From Sagittula sp048553715 (GTDB lineage Bacteria > Pseudomonadota > Alphaproteobacteria > Rhodobacterales > Rhodobacteraceae): a DNA stretch of 64,000 nt. The position numbers and the translations under genes were made by a program. The stretch covers positions 62,001 through 126,000 of the forward strand of contig NZ_JBLZNC010000007.1 of the NCBI RefSeq assembly GCF_048553715.1. The letters run 5' to 3'. The notes below the pieces were generated by a model. The model saw only the letters and a program-made list of their open reading frames with translations. It did no database searches and was not told the DNA's origin. Positions 43,718 through 53,103 of this stretch are shown piece by piece (position 1 is the first letter of the stretch; each line of letters begins with the position of its first letter).

Positions 43718-44731
43718 TCAATGCGTTCCGCGCAGAACAACCCTGGGGTGGGTGTGGCGCATCTCGGCGGGTTTGTCGGTTTGCGCGAGCCTGCGTTCCA
43801 GAAGATCCACGATATGTGAGACAGCCGCGTCAATCGGGTTGCGCACCGTGGTCAGGTTGAATGTCGGCCATTTCGCCATACCGATATCGTCGAACCCGAT
43901 GACCGACAGGGCCTTGGGCACGTCGATCCCCATGTCGCGCGCGGCGGTCAGCGCACCAATCGCAGTGGCATCATTGGCGCAGATCAAGCCGTCAATCTGA
44001 TGCGCCGCCAGCATTGTGCGGGCAGCAGAATACCCGCTGTCGACCGTGTAATCGCCATGGGAACAGGCCTGTAGGGAAAGCCCTGTGGTGTCGAGCGTTT
44101 CGGTCACACCGCGCAGCCGCTCGCCCGACGAATAAAATCCCGACGGCCCGCCGATAAACCCGATCCGGCGGCGGCCGCGCTCCAGCAACACTCGGGTGGC
44201 CTGCGCCGTGCCGTCGGCATTCAGGCAACAGACATTGTCCACATGGGCGGCGCTGATCGGTCGCCCCGAAGAGATCATGGGCACGCCCAGACGGGTGCAT
44301 TGCGCGACAATGCCTTCGGTCATGCTGCCGCCGCGCAGGATCATGGCGTCCAGCGGATAGCGCAACAAAGCCTCCATTGCCGTCTTTGCGCCCTCGTCAC
44401 TGCCGTCGATGAGAATCGGCCATTTGTTTAACGTGTTCAGTGCGCGCACCAGATGATTGGTGAATTCCGTGTCGTAGGTGCTGCGCATGTTGCCGACAAA
44501 AATGGCGACAAGCCCGCTTTGTCCCGCCTGTAATCCAGCGGCGAGGGCATTGGGCTGATACCCCAGTTCGGCGGCCACCTGTTTGATCCGCTTGCGCTTT
44601 TCCGCATCAAGATAAGATCCGTCCGTAAAGGCACGCGAGACGGCAGAGCGCGAAACGCCTGCGGCCTCGGCCACGGTTTTGGCGGTGACACGGCGGGGCC
44701 GTGACGGGGGAACGGGGCAATCGGAACTCAT
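43718..44731 (-). CDS. LacI-family transcriptional regulator of the Ugp-type transporter
   Basis: 337 aa from ATG 44731 (MSSDCPVPPSRP); the open frame extends further but without ribosome site. The HTH is TVAEAAGVSRSAVSRAFTDG and the hinge helix ends QPNALAAGLQ. The core is a periplasmic-binding-protein-like sensor of a sugar or polyol ligand. It is divergent from the ABC transporter, with a palindrome at 44811-44828 that has the central ACACGTGT expected for LacI-family operators. Confidence 0.92.
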   Translation of the reverse strand: MSSDCPVPPSRPRRVTAKTVAEAAGVSRSAVSRAFTDGSYLDAEKRKRIKQVAAELGYQPNALAAGLQAGQSGLVAIFVGNMRSTYDTEFTNHLVRALNTLNKWPILIDGSDEGAKTAMEALLRYPLDAMILRGGSMTEGIVAQCTRLGVPMISSGRPISAAHVDNVCCLNADGTAQATRVLLERGRRRIGFIGGPSGFYSSGERLRGVTETLDTTGLSLQACSHGDYTVDSGYSAARTMLAAHQIDGLICANDATAIGALTAARDMGIDVPKALSVIGFDDIGMAKWPTFNLTTVRNPIDAAVSHIVDLLERRLAQTDKPAEMRHTHPRVVLRGTH

Positions 44732-44810
44732 GGCGTAGCTGTCGCTGCATGACCCGCTTCTTGTCAAGAATGTTGGAAAACCGTCACGCAAGTGTCACGG
44801 ACGCTCCGTA

Positions 44811-44828
44811 TGTGAACACGTGTGCACA
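44811..44828. promoter_or_regulatory. LacI-type operator candidate
   Basis: TGTGAACACGTGTGCACA, 8 of 9 half-site positions symmetrical about a central CG. It lies 80 bases from the regulator start and 123 bases before the ugpB start. Position and symmetry suit repression of both genes by the LacI-type regulator. Confidence 0.6.
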
Positions 44829-44951
44829 TCTGTGCGACGTGAGAAGGACGGCCCAAGGGCGCGTTGTTCACATGCCGTTCAGGCAGTGCCTCAGACCGCA
44901 TCAGCGGTTCGGGGAAAACGTCCCGAACAGGGCGAAAAACGGAGAGACGAG

Positions 44952-46259
44952 ATGACACACCTCAAGCTTGCAACGGCCACGGCCGCGTTTGCATTCTCGG
45001 CGACCGCAGTGTTTGCCGAAACCGAAATCACGTGGTGGCATGCCATGGGCGGCGCCCTTGGCGAGACCGTCAACAAGATCGCCGAAGATTTCAACGCGTC
45101 GCAGGATGACTACACCATCACGCCCGTGTTCAAAGGCACCTACGAAGAGGCGCTGACCGCTGGCATCGCGGCCTTCCGCGCGGGCGAACAGCCCAACGTG
45201 CTGCAGGTGTTCGACGCCGGCGCGGCCACCGTGATCGGCGCGCAGGGCGCGACCGTTCCGGTGCAGGATCTGCTTGAGAGCAACGGTGTCGAGTTCGACA
45301 TCAACGACTATATCTCGGGCGTGCGTTACTTCTACGCCGATGGCGAAGGAAAAATGATCGGCATGCCGTTCAACTCCTCCTCGCCGATCATGTACTACAA
45401 CGTCGACGCGCTTGAAGCGGCTGGCGTGACCCCGCCGAAAACCTGGGAAGAGTTCCAGGAGACCACCGCACCTGCGTTGAAAGAAGCCGGATACACCGCG
45501 CTGGCGCAGTCGCACCTGCCGTGGATCTTTACCGAGAACTTCATGTCCCGCCATGATCTGCCGTTTGCCACGAACGACAACGGCTATGACGGCGCCGAAG
45601 GCACCGAGATCCTCGTGAACAACGACGCGATCAAGGCACACTTCGAGGCGGTCACCGACTGGCAGGAGCAGGGCTATTTCGAATGGTTCGGCACCGGCTG
45701 GGGCGACAACCAGACCCCGTTCGAAGAAGGCAAGGTCGCGATCTGGCTGGGTTCCTCCGGCTCCTTCGGCGGTCTGGCGAAAAAAGACCTGCCGTTTGAA
45801 TTCTCCGCCACCTATCTGCCCTATTGGGAAGCGGTCACGACCGAGCCCAAGCAGACCTTCATCGGCGGTGCGGCCCTGTTCGCCATGGCGGGCAAGTCCG
45901 ACGAGGAAAACAAGGCAACGGCTGCGTTCTTTGAATTCCTGACCAAGCCGGAAACCCAGGTGTTCTGGCACAAGGACACCGGCTACGTTCCGATCACCAC
46001 TGCCGCCTACGACATGGCAAAGGCCGAAGGCTACTACGACGAGCAGCCCGCCGCCGAGGTTGGCATCCAGCAGCTGTCCCTGCCCGCAGGTGAGAACACC
46101 AAAGGCTACCGCATGGGCTTTTACGTCCAGATCCGTGACGTGATGAACCGCGAATACGGCCGCATCCTGACCGGTGAAACCTCGGTCGATGACGCATTCG
46201 CCAACATCGAAACCGAAGCGAACGCCCTGCTGGCCCGTTTCGCCAAGACCCAGAACTAA
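44952..46259 (+). CDS. ugpB: ABC transporter substrate-binding protein, UgpB-like
   Basis: 435 aa from ATG 44952, with GGAGAG upstream. Signal peptide MTHLKLATATAAFAFSATAV. The mature part begins ETEITWWHAMGG and includes GMPFNSSSPIMYYNVDAL, a strong match to the sn-glycerol-3-phosphate-binding UgpB group. It captures substrate in the periplasm. The LacI-type regulator next door, rather than a phosphate box, hints that the substrate may be a sugar-like or polyol-phosphate compound; this is inference. Confidence 0.9.
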   Translation: MTHLKLATATAAFAFSATAVFAETEITWWHAMGGALGETVNKIAEDFNASQDDYTITPVFKGTYEEALTAGIAAFRAGEQPNVLQVFDAGAATVIGAQGATVPVQDLLESNGVEFDINDYISGVRYFYADGEGKMIGMPFNSSSPIMYYNVDALEAAGVTPPKTWEEFQETTAPALKEAGYTALAQSHLPWIFTENFMSRHDLPFATNDNGYDGAEGTEILVNNDAIKAHFEAVTDWQEQGYFEWFGTGWGDNQTPFEEGKVAIWLGSSGSFGGLAKKDLPFEFSATYLPYWEAVTTEPKQTFIGGAALFAMAGKSDEENKATAAFFEFLTKPETQVFWHKDTGYVPITTAAYDMAKAEGYYDEQPAAEVGIQQLSLPAGENTKGYRMGFYVQIRDVMNREYGRILTGETSVDDAFANIETEANALLARFAKTQN

Positions 46260-46283
46260 GCCACCCGCTGTTCTGACAGACAG

Positions 46284-46311
46284 GAACGGTCGCAGCACGC
46301 TGCGGCCGTTC
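46284..46311. repeat. Intercistronic hairpin between ugpB and ugpA
   Basis: GAACGGTCGCAG (46284-46295) pairs with CTGCGGCCGTTC (46300-46311) around CACG, one G-U. It sits right after the binding-protein gene, as in the TRAP operon at 20166, and probably stabilises the ugpB part of the transcript. Confidence 0.7.
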
Positions 46312-46330
46312 TCCCCACTTCGGAGGTCTC

Positions 46331-47212
46331 ATGAAACGCGCAGGTTTCACCACCCGATGGCTGCCGATCCTGCTGCTTTTGCCGCAGTTGATCATCATCG
46401 CTGTCTTCTTTTACTGGCCCGCCGCCCATGCGGTGCAGTCGTCCTTTTATCTCCAGGACCCGTTCGGGTTCGGATCAACCTTTGTTGGTCTGGACAACTA
46501 CAAGGATCTCGCGGGGAATTCGGAATACTTGCGCATTGCCAAGTTTACAGTCGTCTTCTCGATCCTTGTGACGTTCTTTTCGCTGGCGCTGGCCTTGTTG
46601 CTGGCGGTCAAGGCGGACAAGGTTCTGCGTGGTGCCAAAACCTATCGCACCTTGTTGATGTGGGTCTATGCGGTCGCACCGCCGGTCGCCGGTTTCATCG
46701 GTGTGCTGATGTTCAACCAAAGCTGGGGCCCGCTGACCGAACTGGCGCGCTCCATCGGGTGGGATTTCAAACTTGGCGTGAATTTCAACGACACGGCCTT
46801 TGCGATGGTGCTGGTGTCGGTGTGGAAACAGGTGCCGGTGAATTTCATCTTCTTCCTGTCCGGCCTGCAGTCCATCCCGAAATCCGTGCGCGAGGCGGCG
46901 CTGATCGACAACGGATCTGCGGCGGGGCGGTTTTGGGATGTGACATTCCCACTGCTGGCACCGACGGGGTTCTTCTTGTTGATCATCAACATCACCTATT
47001 CGCTGTTCGACACCTTCGGCATCGTGGACACGCTGGTCAAAGGCGAGCCGGGCAACAACCCGATGACCCTTGTCTACAAGGTCTACGTCGACGGCTTCCG
47101 CGGCAACGATCTGGGCGGAAGCTCGGCGCAGTCGGTCGTGTTGATGGTCCTTGTCCTTGCGCTGACGGTCTTTCAGTTCCGGCTGATCGAACGCCGCATC
47201 CACTATACCTGA
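46331..47212 (+). CDS. ugpA: ABC transporter permease, UgpA-like
   Basis: 293 aa with six predicted helices. The inner-membrane component loop is seen as EAALIDNGSAAGRFWDVTFP, which docks on the ATPase. It forms the channel with the UgpE-like permease encoded directly downstream, 10 bases later. The binding-protein gene precedes it across a hairpin. Confidence 0.92.
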   Translation: MKRAGFTTRWLPILLLLPQLIIIAVFFYWPAAHAVQSSFYLQDPFGFGSTFVGLDNYKDLAGNSEYLRIAKFTVVFSILVTFFSLALALLLAVKADKVLRGAKTYRTLLMWVYAVAPPVAGFIGVLMFNQSWGPLTELARSIGWDFKLGVNFNDTAFAMVLVSVWKQVPVNFIFFLSGLQSIPKSVREAALIDNGSAAGRFWDVTFPLLAPTGFFLLIINITYSLFDTFGIVDTLVKGEPGNNPMTLVYKVYVDGFRGNDLGGSSAQSVVLMVLVLALTVFQFRLIERRIHYT

Positions 47213-47222
47213 GGGGCGACAG

Positions 47223-48131
47223 ATGTCCGAAGCAAACGCTGCGGCGCTGGCCGCAACCACTCTACAGCCCGCCAAGACCGTGCGCCGGTTCAAGATGGCC
47301 AATCTGCTGGATCATGGGATCTTGATCCTTGGCAGCCTGTTCATGCTGCTGCCGATCTACATCGTGCTGCAAACCACATCGACCACCGATCTGGAGACGA
47401 TGAAAAACGGCCCCGGCCTGCTGCTGGGCGATCAACTGGACGAGAATTTCACCAAAGCCATGTTCGAAGCCTCTGGCTTTTCCGGTGAAAACACCGGCCT
47501 GTCGATGCTGAAAAACAGCATGATCCTCGGCATCGGTTTTGCGGTCGGCAAAATCGTGATCGGCATGATGGCGGCCTATGCGCTGGTCTATTTCCGGCTG
47601 CGGTTTGCCACCTTCGCGTTCTGGCTGATCTTTACCACGCTGCTGTTGCCGCTGGAGGTCCGCATTCTGCCGTCCTACGAGATCGCGCAGAAGCTGGGAT
47701 TGCTTAATAGCTACACCGGCCTGATCGTGCCTTTGATCGCTTCGGCGACGGCCACGTTCTTCTTTCGCCAGTTCTTCCGCTCCATCCCCGAAGAGCTGGT
47801 CGAAGCCGCGCGCATAGACGGGGCAGGGCCGGTAAAGTTCTTTGTCGATATCCTTGTGCCGCTCAGCCAGACCATGATCGCGGCCATGTTTATCATCATG
47901 TTTGTGTACGGCTGGAACCAGTATCTCTGGCCGACGATGGTCACCACCGAAGAGCACATGTTCACCCTCGTGCGCGGGATCAAACAGATCACGCAGGTTC
48001 TGGAGGGCAACAACGTCCCCGAATACGGCCGCGCCAATATGCTGGCGCTGGTGGCGATCCTGCCGCCGGTTCTGGTCGTGCTTTTCTTCCAACGCTGGTT
48101 CGTCAAGGGCCTCACCGAGTCGGACAAATAA
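47223..48131 (+). CDS. ugpE: ABC transporter permease, UgpE-like
   Basis: 302 aa, six predicted helices after a roughly 25-residue cytoplasmic N-terminus. The EAA loop reads VEAARIDGAGPVKFFVDILV. It pairs with the upstream permease. The C-terminus LFFQRWFVKGLTESDK is the typical end of this carbohydrate-type permease family. Confidence 0.92.
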   Translation: MSEANAAALAATTLQPAKTVRRFKMANLLDHGILILGSLFMLLPIYIVLQTTSTTDLETMKNGPGLLLGDQLDENFTKAMFEASGFSGENTGLSMLKNSMILGIGFAVGKIVIGMMAAYALVYFRLRFATFAFWLIFTTLLLPLEVRILPSYEIAQKLGLLNSYTGLIVPLIASATATFFFRQFFRSIPEELVEAARIDGAGPVKFFVDILVPLSQTMIAAMFIIMFVYGWNQYLWPTMVTTEEHMFTLVRGIKQITQVLEGNNVPEYGRANMLALVAILPPVLVVLFFQRWFVKGLTESDK

Positions 48132-48141
48132 GGACAGCCCC

Positions 48142-49185
48142 ATGGCACAAATGTCTCTGAACAACATTCGCAAGGTCTACCCCAACGGGTTCGAGGCCGT
48201 GACACCCACTTCGTTCTCTATCGAGGATGGCGAGTTTCTGGTTCTGGTCGGCCCGTCGGGTTGTGGGAAATCCACCCTGCTGCGCATGATCGCGGGGCTA
48301 GAGGACATCACCGAAGGCGAGCTGCGCATCGGTGATCGCGTGGTCAACCACGTCGACCCCGCCGATCGCGACATCGCGATGGTGTTCCAGAATTACGCGC
48401 TGTACCCGCATATGACGGTGCGCAAGAACATCGGCTACGGTCTGAAGAACCGCAAAATCGCTGCCGATGTGATCGAACAAAAGGTGCAGGAGGCAGCGAA
48501 AATGCTGAACCTCACCGACTATCTGGACCGCAAGCCGTCGCAGCTGTCCGGTGGGCAACGTCAGCGTGTGGCCATGGGCCGTGCGGTGGTGCGGGATCCG
48601 GCGCTGTTCTTGTTCGACGAGCCGCTGTCAAATCTCGACGCCAAGCTGCGCCATCAGATGCGGATCGAGATCAAAGCGCTGCAGCGGCGTCTTGGGGTGA
48701 CGTCAGTCTATGTCACCCACGATCAGGTCGAGGCGATGACCATGGCCGACAAGATCATCGTGCTGAACGCCGGTAAGATCGAACAGATCGGCACCCCGTA
48801 CGAGATCTATCACCATCCGGCGTCCACCTTTGTGGCCAGCTTCATGGGTGCGCCGCCGATGAACCTGCTGGATGCGCGCATTGAACAGGGTCAGGTGATG
48901 GTCAACGGCGGCACGGCTTTGGCCGCATCCGGGGCAGGGCAGGGGGCCATCACCATGGGCATCCGCCCCGAGGATGTATCGCTGGATGCGCAAGGGGCCG
49001 TGGCCTTTGACATCGACATCGTCGAGGAACTGGGCGCGCACCGGTTGTTGCACGGGCGTCTTGCGGATCAGGACTTTACCATTCACGTGGACAAGGAAAC
49101 ACAGGCCGCCCCCGGTCCTGCGCGGATCTCGCTGAAACAAGATGCGATCCGGCTGTTTGATCCGCAGACGGGGCGCGCGCTGTGA
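48142..49185 (+). CDS. ugpC: ABC transporter ATP-binding protein, UgpC/MalK type
   Basis: 347 aa from ATG 48142, with AAGGACAG upstream; longer frames are shadows of ugpE. Walker A GPSGCGKST, signature LSGGQRQRVAMGRA, Walker B LFLFDEPLSNLD, D-loop and His switch (VYVTHDQVEAM) are intact. The C-terminal MalK-type regulatory domain is present (about 235-345). It powers import through UgpAE. Its stop overlaps the next GTG by four bases. Confidence 0.94.
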   Translation: MAQMSLNNIRKVYPNGFEAVTPTSFSIEDGEFLVLVGPSGCGKSTLLRMIAGLEDITEGELRIGDRVVNHVDPADRDIAMVFQNYALYPHMTVRKNIGYGLKNRKIAADVIEQKVQEAAKMLNLTDYLDRKPSQLSGGQRQRVAMGRAVVRDPALFLFDEPLSNLDAKLRHQMRIEIKALQRRLGVTSVYVTHDQVEAMTMADKIIVLNAGKIEQIGTPYEIYHHPASTFVASFMGAPPMNLLDARIEQGQVMVNGGTALAASGAGQGAITMGIRPEDVSLDAQGAVAFDIDIVEELGAHRLLHGRLADQDFTIHVDKETQAAPGPARISLKQDAIRLFDPQTGRAL

Positions 49186-50183
49186 TCAGCCAGACTGTCA
49201 CGGCCTTGCCGCTGGTCGAGGACGAGATGCGCGCGCGCATCCTGTCCTCGCCAAAAACCGCCGCCGCGCATCGTGACCTGCTGGCCGAGGTGCCCGCCAT
49301 GAACGCGGTCCAGCTTGGTGGCACCGCGCGCGCCACTGTGTTGCCCGCTGACCTTACGGTGGCGGCGTGGAATGTGGAACGCTGCTTGTTTCCCGAAGAC
49401 ACCGCCGCGCATCTGGCGGGCATTGCCCCTGACATCGTGTTGCTGTCAGAGGTCGATCACGGGATGGCGCGCACCAGCCAGCGCCACACCACCGAGGTCA
49501 TGGCCGCAGAGTTGGGCATGACCTATGCCTTCGGGGTCGAGTTCCTCGAGCTCGACCTTGGTGGCCCGACAGAGCGGGAGTTCTGCTCGGATGATTTCAA
49601 CGCGCGGGGCTGGCACGGGAATGCGATCCTGTCATCGGTGCCATTCGTGAAAACCGCCATGTTGCGGCTGAACGATCACGGGCATTGGTTTGCCGCCGAT
49701 GAAGGGGCCGCAGATCCGCAGCAGCCGCGTCTGGGTGACCGGATGGCGCTGCTGGCTGTGGTGGATGGGGCAGGGGGTCCGCTGTGCGTGGTCTCGACCC
49801 ATTTGGAAAGCAACGGCACGGCCGCGCACCGGCACGCGCAATTTGACCGGCTGCTGCAGGCCATTGACCGGTTCGCGCCGGATATGCCCGTGCTGATTGG
49901 CGGGGATCTGAACACCGGCAACCATTTGCCGCCGGATTTCGATTGGCGGCGCGAGACGCTTTTCGCATTGGCCGAACAGCAGGGCTATGACTGGGGCAAT
50001 ACTGCTGATGGCCCGACCACGCGCCCCAGCCTGATCACCCCGCACCCTGACCGCGTGATGAAGCTTGACTGGTTCGCAGCTAGGGGTCTGAGCGGCACGG
50101 CAAAGGGGGTTCTGTCATCGGTGGACGCAAATGGGCGTCCGCTGTCCGATCATGACTGCGTGTGGTGCAGTATTCGGATGTGA
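49182..50183 (+). CDS. Endonuclease/exonuclease/phosphatase-fold metal-dependent hydrolase
   Basis: 333 aa, GTG start overlapping the ugpC stop. The EEP-family residues are visible: AAWNVERCLF, LLSEVDHG (Glu metal ligand), STHLES, GGDLNTGN and SDHDCVW. The family cuts phosphodiester or phosphate bonds. Translationally coupled to the transporter, it is placed where ugpQ (a glycerophosphodiester phosphodiesterase) sits in other ugp operons but is unrelated in sequence, so it may process the imported phospho-compound. No signal peptide is seen. Confidence 0.82.
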   Translation: MISQTVTALPLVEDEMRARILSSPKTAAAHRDLLAEVPAMNAVQLGGTARATVLPADLTVAAWNVERCLFPEDTAAHLAGIAPDIVLLSEVDHGMARTSQRHTTEVMAAELGMTYAFGVEFLELDLGGPTEREFCSDDFNARGWHGNAILSSVPFVKTAMLRLNDHGHWFAADEGAADPQQPRLGDRMALLAVVDGAGGPLCVVSTHLESNGTAAHRHAQFDRLLQAIDRFAPDMPVLIGGDLNTGNHLPPDFDWRRETLFALAEQQGYDWGNTADGPTTRPSLITPHPDRVMKLDWFAARGLSGTAKGVLSSVDANGRPLSDHDCVWCSIRM

Positions 50184-50187
50184 GGCA

Positions 50188-50210
50188 TGGCGGCCCGCGA
50201 TGGGCCGCCA
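50188..50210. terminator. Bidirectional terminator hairpin between convergent genes
   Basis: Perfect 9-base stem TGGCGGCCC (50188-50196) with GGGCCGCCA (50202-50210), loop GCGAT. It lies between the EEP-fold gene and the convergent aldolase gene, whose ends are 33 bases apart. Confidence 0.65.
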
Positions 50211-50215
50211 GACCT

Positions 50216-50950
50216 TTAGCCAATAGGGGGCAAGGTGCTGCGCAGATAGGCGAAGTGCTTTTCCGCCATGCCGCGATAGGCGCGCCAGCCGTCAGCCGTG
50301 TCCTGTGCCACGCGGTCCGACAAAACCGCCAAGGGTTCATTGCTCGACCGTGCAAGGATCAGCGTCTGCGCTGCCTTTTCAAAGAAATACAGGTCCTCAA
50401 AGGCATCTGCCACGGTTTCGCCCACTATGGTGACACCGTGATTACCCATGACCAGAACCGACTTGTTGCCAAGCGTTTCGGCCAGCCGCTCGCCCTCTTC
50501 GGTCGCGTCCGCAATCCCGCCAAAGGCCAGATCATAGGCGGTGCGCCCGTAAAACCGCGCGGTGTTGTTGTCGATGGGAACCATGGTGGGGTTCTTCAGA
50601 CAGGCCAGCGCGGTGGCGTAGGGCGTATGGGCGTGCAACACCACCCGCGCATCCGGCAGGCGGCGGTGCACAGTGCCATGCACACACCACGCCGATGCAT
50701 CGGGCGCATTCGGCCCCTCGGCGGCGGATGGGTCGCGGCTGTCGAGCAGCAGCAGATCCTGCGGCGCGATGGTCGCGAAATGTTGCCACTTCGGGTTCAG
50801 CAGGAACTGATGCCCGTCGGCAGAGACTGCAGCGCTGAAATGGTTGCCGACGCTCTCGCTCCACCCCAGCATGTGGCAGATCCGAAAGGCGTCTGACAGG
50901 TCACGGCGCAGCGTGGTCTCTGTGTCGGTGGGGGTGACGGGGGCGTTCAT
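50216..50950 (-). CDS. Class II aldolase/adducin-family protein
   Basis: 244 aa. The zinc-binding histidines are visible in VVLHAHTPYATALACL and GNHGVTIVGE, and SVGNHFSAAV marks the substrate loop. The family contains fuculose-phosphate-type aldolases and decarboxylase-like members acting by retro-aldol chemistry. The ATG overlaps the stop of the dioxygenase gene by four bases, so the two enzymes probably act in sequence. Confidence 0.87.
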   Translation of the reverse strand: MNAPVTPTDTETTLRRDLSDAFRICHMLGWSESVGNHFSAAVSADGHQFLLNPKWQHFATIAPQDLLLLDSRDPSAAEGPNAPDASAWCVHGTVHRRLPDARVVLHAHTPYATALACLKNPTMVPIDNNTARFYGRTAYDLAFGGIADATEEGERLAETLGNKSVLVMGNHGVTIVGETVADAFEDLYFFEKAAQTLILARSSNEPLAVLSDRVAQDTADGWRAYRGMAEKHFAYLRSTLPPIG

Positions 50951-52095
50951 GCCTTGAACCGTCCCTCGCTAACCAGCGCACGATAGGTCGACCGCATTTC
51001 AGAGCGATCCACATAGCAGCCGCGCAGATAACGGTCGCCGCTGGTGGCGGTGTAGGCTGCGCGCCCGTGCACGATGCGATGGTTGTCAAAGACCATGCAT
51101 TCGCCGCCCTTCATCAAGAAGCGCATCATGAACTGTTCTTCCTGCAGCATCCGGCCAAAGCGGCAGAAGGCGGGGTAGTAGTCGTCCAACAGCTTCTGGT
51201 CGAGATCGAAGATATCCGCCATGTGCTGGCTGATCGTCAGGCCGGACACCTCGCCGTGCTGGTCGAGCTCGATCACATACTGGCGCGACCGCGCATCATA
51301 GGTGTCGTGTTCGCAGTAGAACGGGATCGCCACCTCGGAGAGCAGTTTGAACCCTTCGGGGTCACGCTCGCGGAAGGCATTGGCCACCGCCACGCCATCG
51401 GCATAGAGGCTTTCACCGCCATCAACCGTGTTCGCGCGGCAGTGCAGGAACTGGATGCCGGGGGCGAATTCCTCGGCCGGAGTGTCTGTGTGCAGTTCCA
51501 GCGCGCCTGCGGTGTAGGCGGTGTTGGTCGGGTTGATATGGGTGCGCACATCGAAATAGGTGCCAAAGAACGTGGGCCGGACAAAGCCCATCAGCTCGGC
51601 GGTCTGGGTCAGCCCCTCGTCGCTGTCGGGCATGTCGGTCACGATGGTGAACCCGTGCACCAGCATGGCTTCGATCCATTTGGCGCGCGTCGCATCGTCA
51701 GACACCAGCTCGGGCTGCGAGAAACGCGGAACGGACGGATAATGGTCGCCAAACCATGCCTTGCGCGGCAGATCGGACGGATCGTGGCGACGCTTGCCAC
51801 CGGCAAAGGTTTCCAGCCAGTCCAGCGGCATCTGCGTGACGTGGTCCTCATGCGCCCAGATGATTTCCAGTGCGTCGCCTTTGACCTCGGCGGCTTTGGC
51901 GACGGGCGCGGTGTCGAGGTGGAAGATATCAAAGCTGCGTTCGCGCGTGGTCGCGTTGAACGAGGTGGGGCAGTTGTCGCGCAGCCAGTAGTAGTTGAAA
52001 TAGTGGGTCTGCCCATCACGCAAGGTGACGTTCAGGCCGCTGTCGGTGAAGGAGGCAACCGATCCGGGGGTCTGCATCGGGCTGAGATCGTTCAT
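50947..52095 (-). CDS. 2-oxoglutarate/Fe(II) dioxygenase of the gamma-butyrobetaine hydroxylase type
   Basis: 382 aa. The facial triad is seen as ELHTDTP (His and Asp) and the distal His in DNHRIVHGR, with the 2-oxoglutarate-binding Arg nearby (GDRYLRGCY). An N-terminal GBBH-like domain contains YYWLRDNCPTSFN, but the cysteines that bind zinc in gamma-butyrobetaine hydroxylase (CxCxxC) are mostly replaced; only one remains. The substrate may be a betaine or other amine. It is divergent from a LysR-type gene at 52219. Confidence 0.85.
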   Translation of the reverse strand: MNDLSPMQTPGSVASFTDSGLNVTLRDGQTHYFNYYWLRDNCPTSFNATTRERSFDIFHLDTAPVAKAAEVKGDALEIIWAHEDHVTQMPLDWLETFAGGKRRHDPSDLPRKAWFGDHYPSVPRFSQPELVSDDATRAKWIEAMLVHGFTIVTDMPDSDEGLTQTAELMGFVRPTFFGTYFDVRTHINPTNTAYTAGALELHTDTPAEEFAPGIQFLHCRANTVDGGESLYADGVAVANAFRERDPEGFKLLSEVAIPFYCEHDTYDARSRQYVIELDQHGEVSGLTISQHMADIFDLDQKLLDDYYPAFCRFGRMLQEEQFMMRFLMKGGECMVFDNHRIVHGRAAYTATSGDRYLRGCYVDRSEMRSTYRALVSEGRFKA

Positions 52096-52218
52096 CTGTC
52101 TATCTCCACAAGGGACGAGGGATTGCTGTTTCTGCCATGCAGCATTTCACGAAGCCGGGGCTTGACGACAGATCGATTCATGTGATGCTTACTTAACCGA
52201 TAGCTTATGTTGTGAGAC

Positions 52219-53103
52219 ATGGACCATTTTCCCCCTCTGCGCCTGCTGGTCACCTTCGAGGCGCTGTCGCGCCACGGTTCCATGCGAGAGGCCGCCGCGC
52301 GTTTGAACGTGACCCAGCCTGCGGTCAGTCAGGCGCTGCGCGCGTTGGAGGATCATGTTGGCGTGCCGCTGTTGGATCGTTCGACGCGGCCCACGCGATT
52401 GACCGAAGCGGGCGAGCTTTTGGCCCGCGCGGTGCGCGAGGGGCTGGGACGGATCAGCGCCACGCTTGAGGACATCCGCGCGCTGCATGCCAGCGGCGAG
52501 CGTCAGGTCACGGTCTCCTGCACGCTGGGCATGGCGACCTACTGGCTGATGCCGCGGCTGCCGGAATTCTACGCCGCCCATCCGGAGGTGACGGTCAACG
52601 TGCAGGCCCCCGCCACCGATCTGCCGGTGATGACGCCGGGGGTAGACGTGGCTTTGCGCTATGGCAGCGGCGGGTGGCGCGAGGGGCGGTCCGAGAAACT
52701 GTTCGACGAGGAAATCTGCCCCGTGGGTGCGCCTGCCTTGGTGGAACGGCTGCTGGCCGAAGGCACCGGGCTGGACCGGGCGCATCTGATCCACGTGCGC
52801 AGCCCGCACAACCAGCATTGGGCGGGGTGGGAGGACTATTTTCAGGCGCGTGATATTTCCCGCCCCAAGGGCGGCGGGCAGGTGTTCAACAATTACGTGC
52901 AGGCCGCGCAGGCGGTCTATGACGGGCGGGGGCTGATGCTGGGCTGGCAATCCATCACCGCACGCGCCGAGCGTGAAGGCGCGTTACAGCGCTGGCCCGA
53001 CGGGGCGATCAGCCTTGGCACCGCCTACTATGTCACCACACCCACGGTGCCGTCGCAGGACACGCGCAGTTTCACCGACTGGCTCAAGACGCAGGCCGTC
53101 TAG
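52219..53103 (+). CDS. LysR-family transcriptional regulator (GcvA-like)
   Basis: 294 aa. N-terminal winged HTH LRLLVTFEALSRHGSMREAA with AARLNVTQPAVSQALRALE; the C-terminal substrate-binding domain is of the GcvA subgroup (VDVALRYGSGGW). It is transcribed away from the dioxygenase-aldolase operon, the typical layout for a LysR activator of the divergent genes. The 123-base gap between them should hold its binding site. It ends by overlapping the next, convergent LysR gene by four bases. Confidence 0.9.
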   Translation: MDHFPPLRLLVTFEALSRHGSMREAAARLNVTQPAVSQALRALEDHVGVPLLDRSTRPTRLTEAGELLARAVREGLGRISATLEDIRALHASGERQVTVSCTLGMATYWLMPRLPEFYAAHPEVTVNVQAPATDLPVMTPGVDVALRYGSGGWREGRSEKLFDEEICPVGAPALVERLLAEGTGLDRAHLIHVRSPHNQHWAGWEDYFQARDISRPKGGGQVFNNYVQAAQAVYDGRGLMLGWQSITARAEREGALQRWPDGAISLGTAYYVTTPTVPSQDTRSFTDWLKTQAV

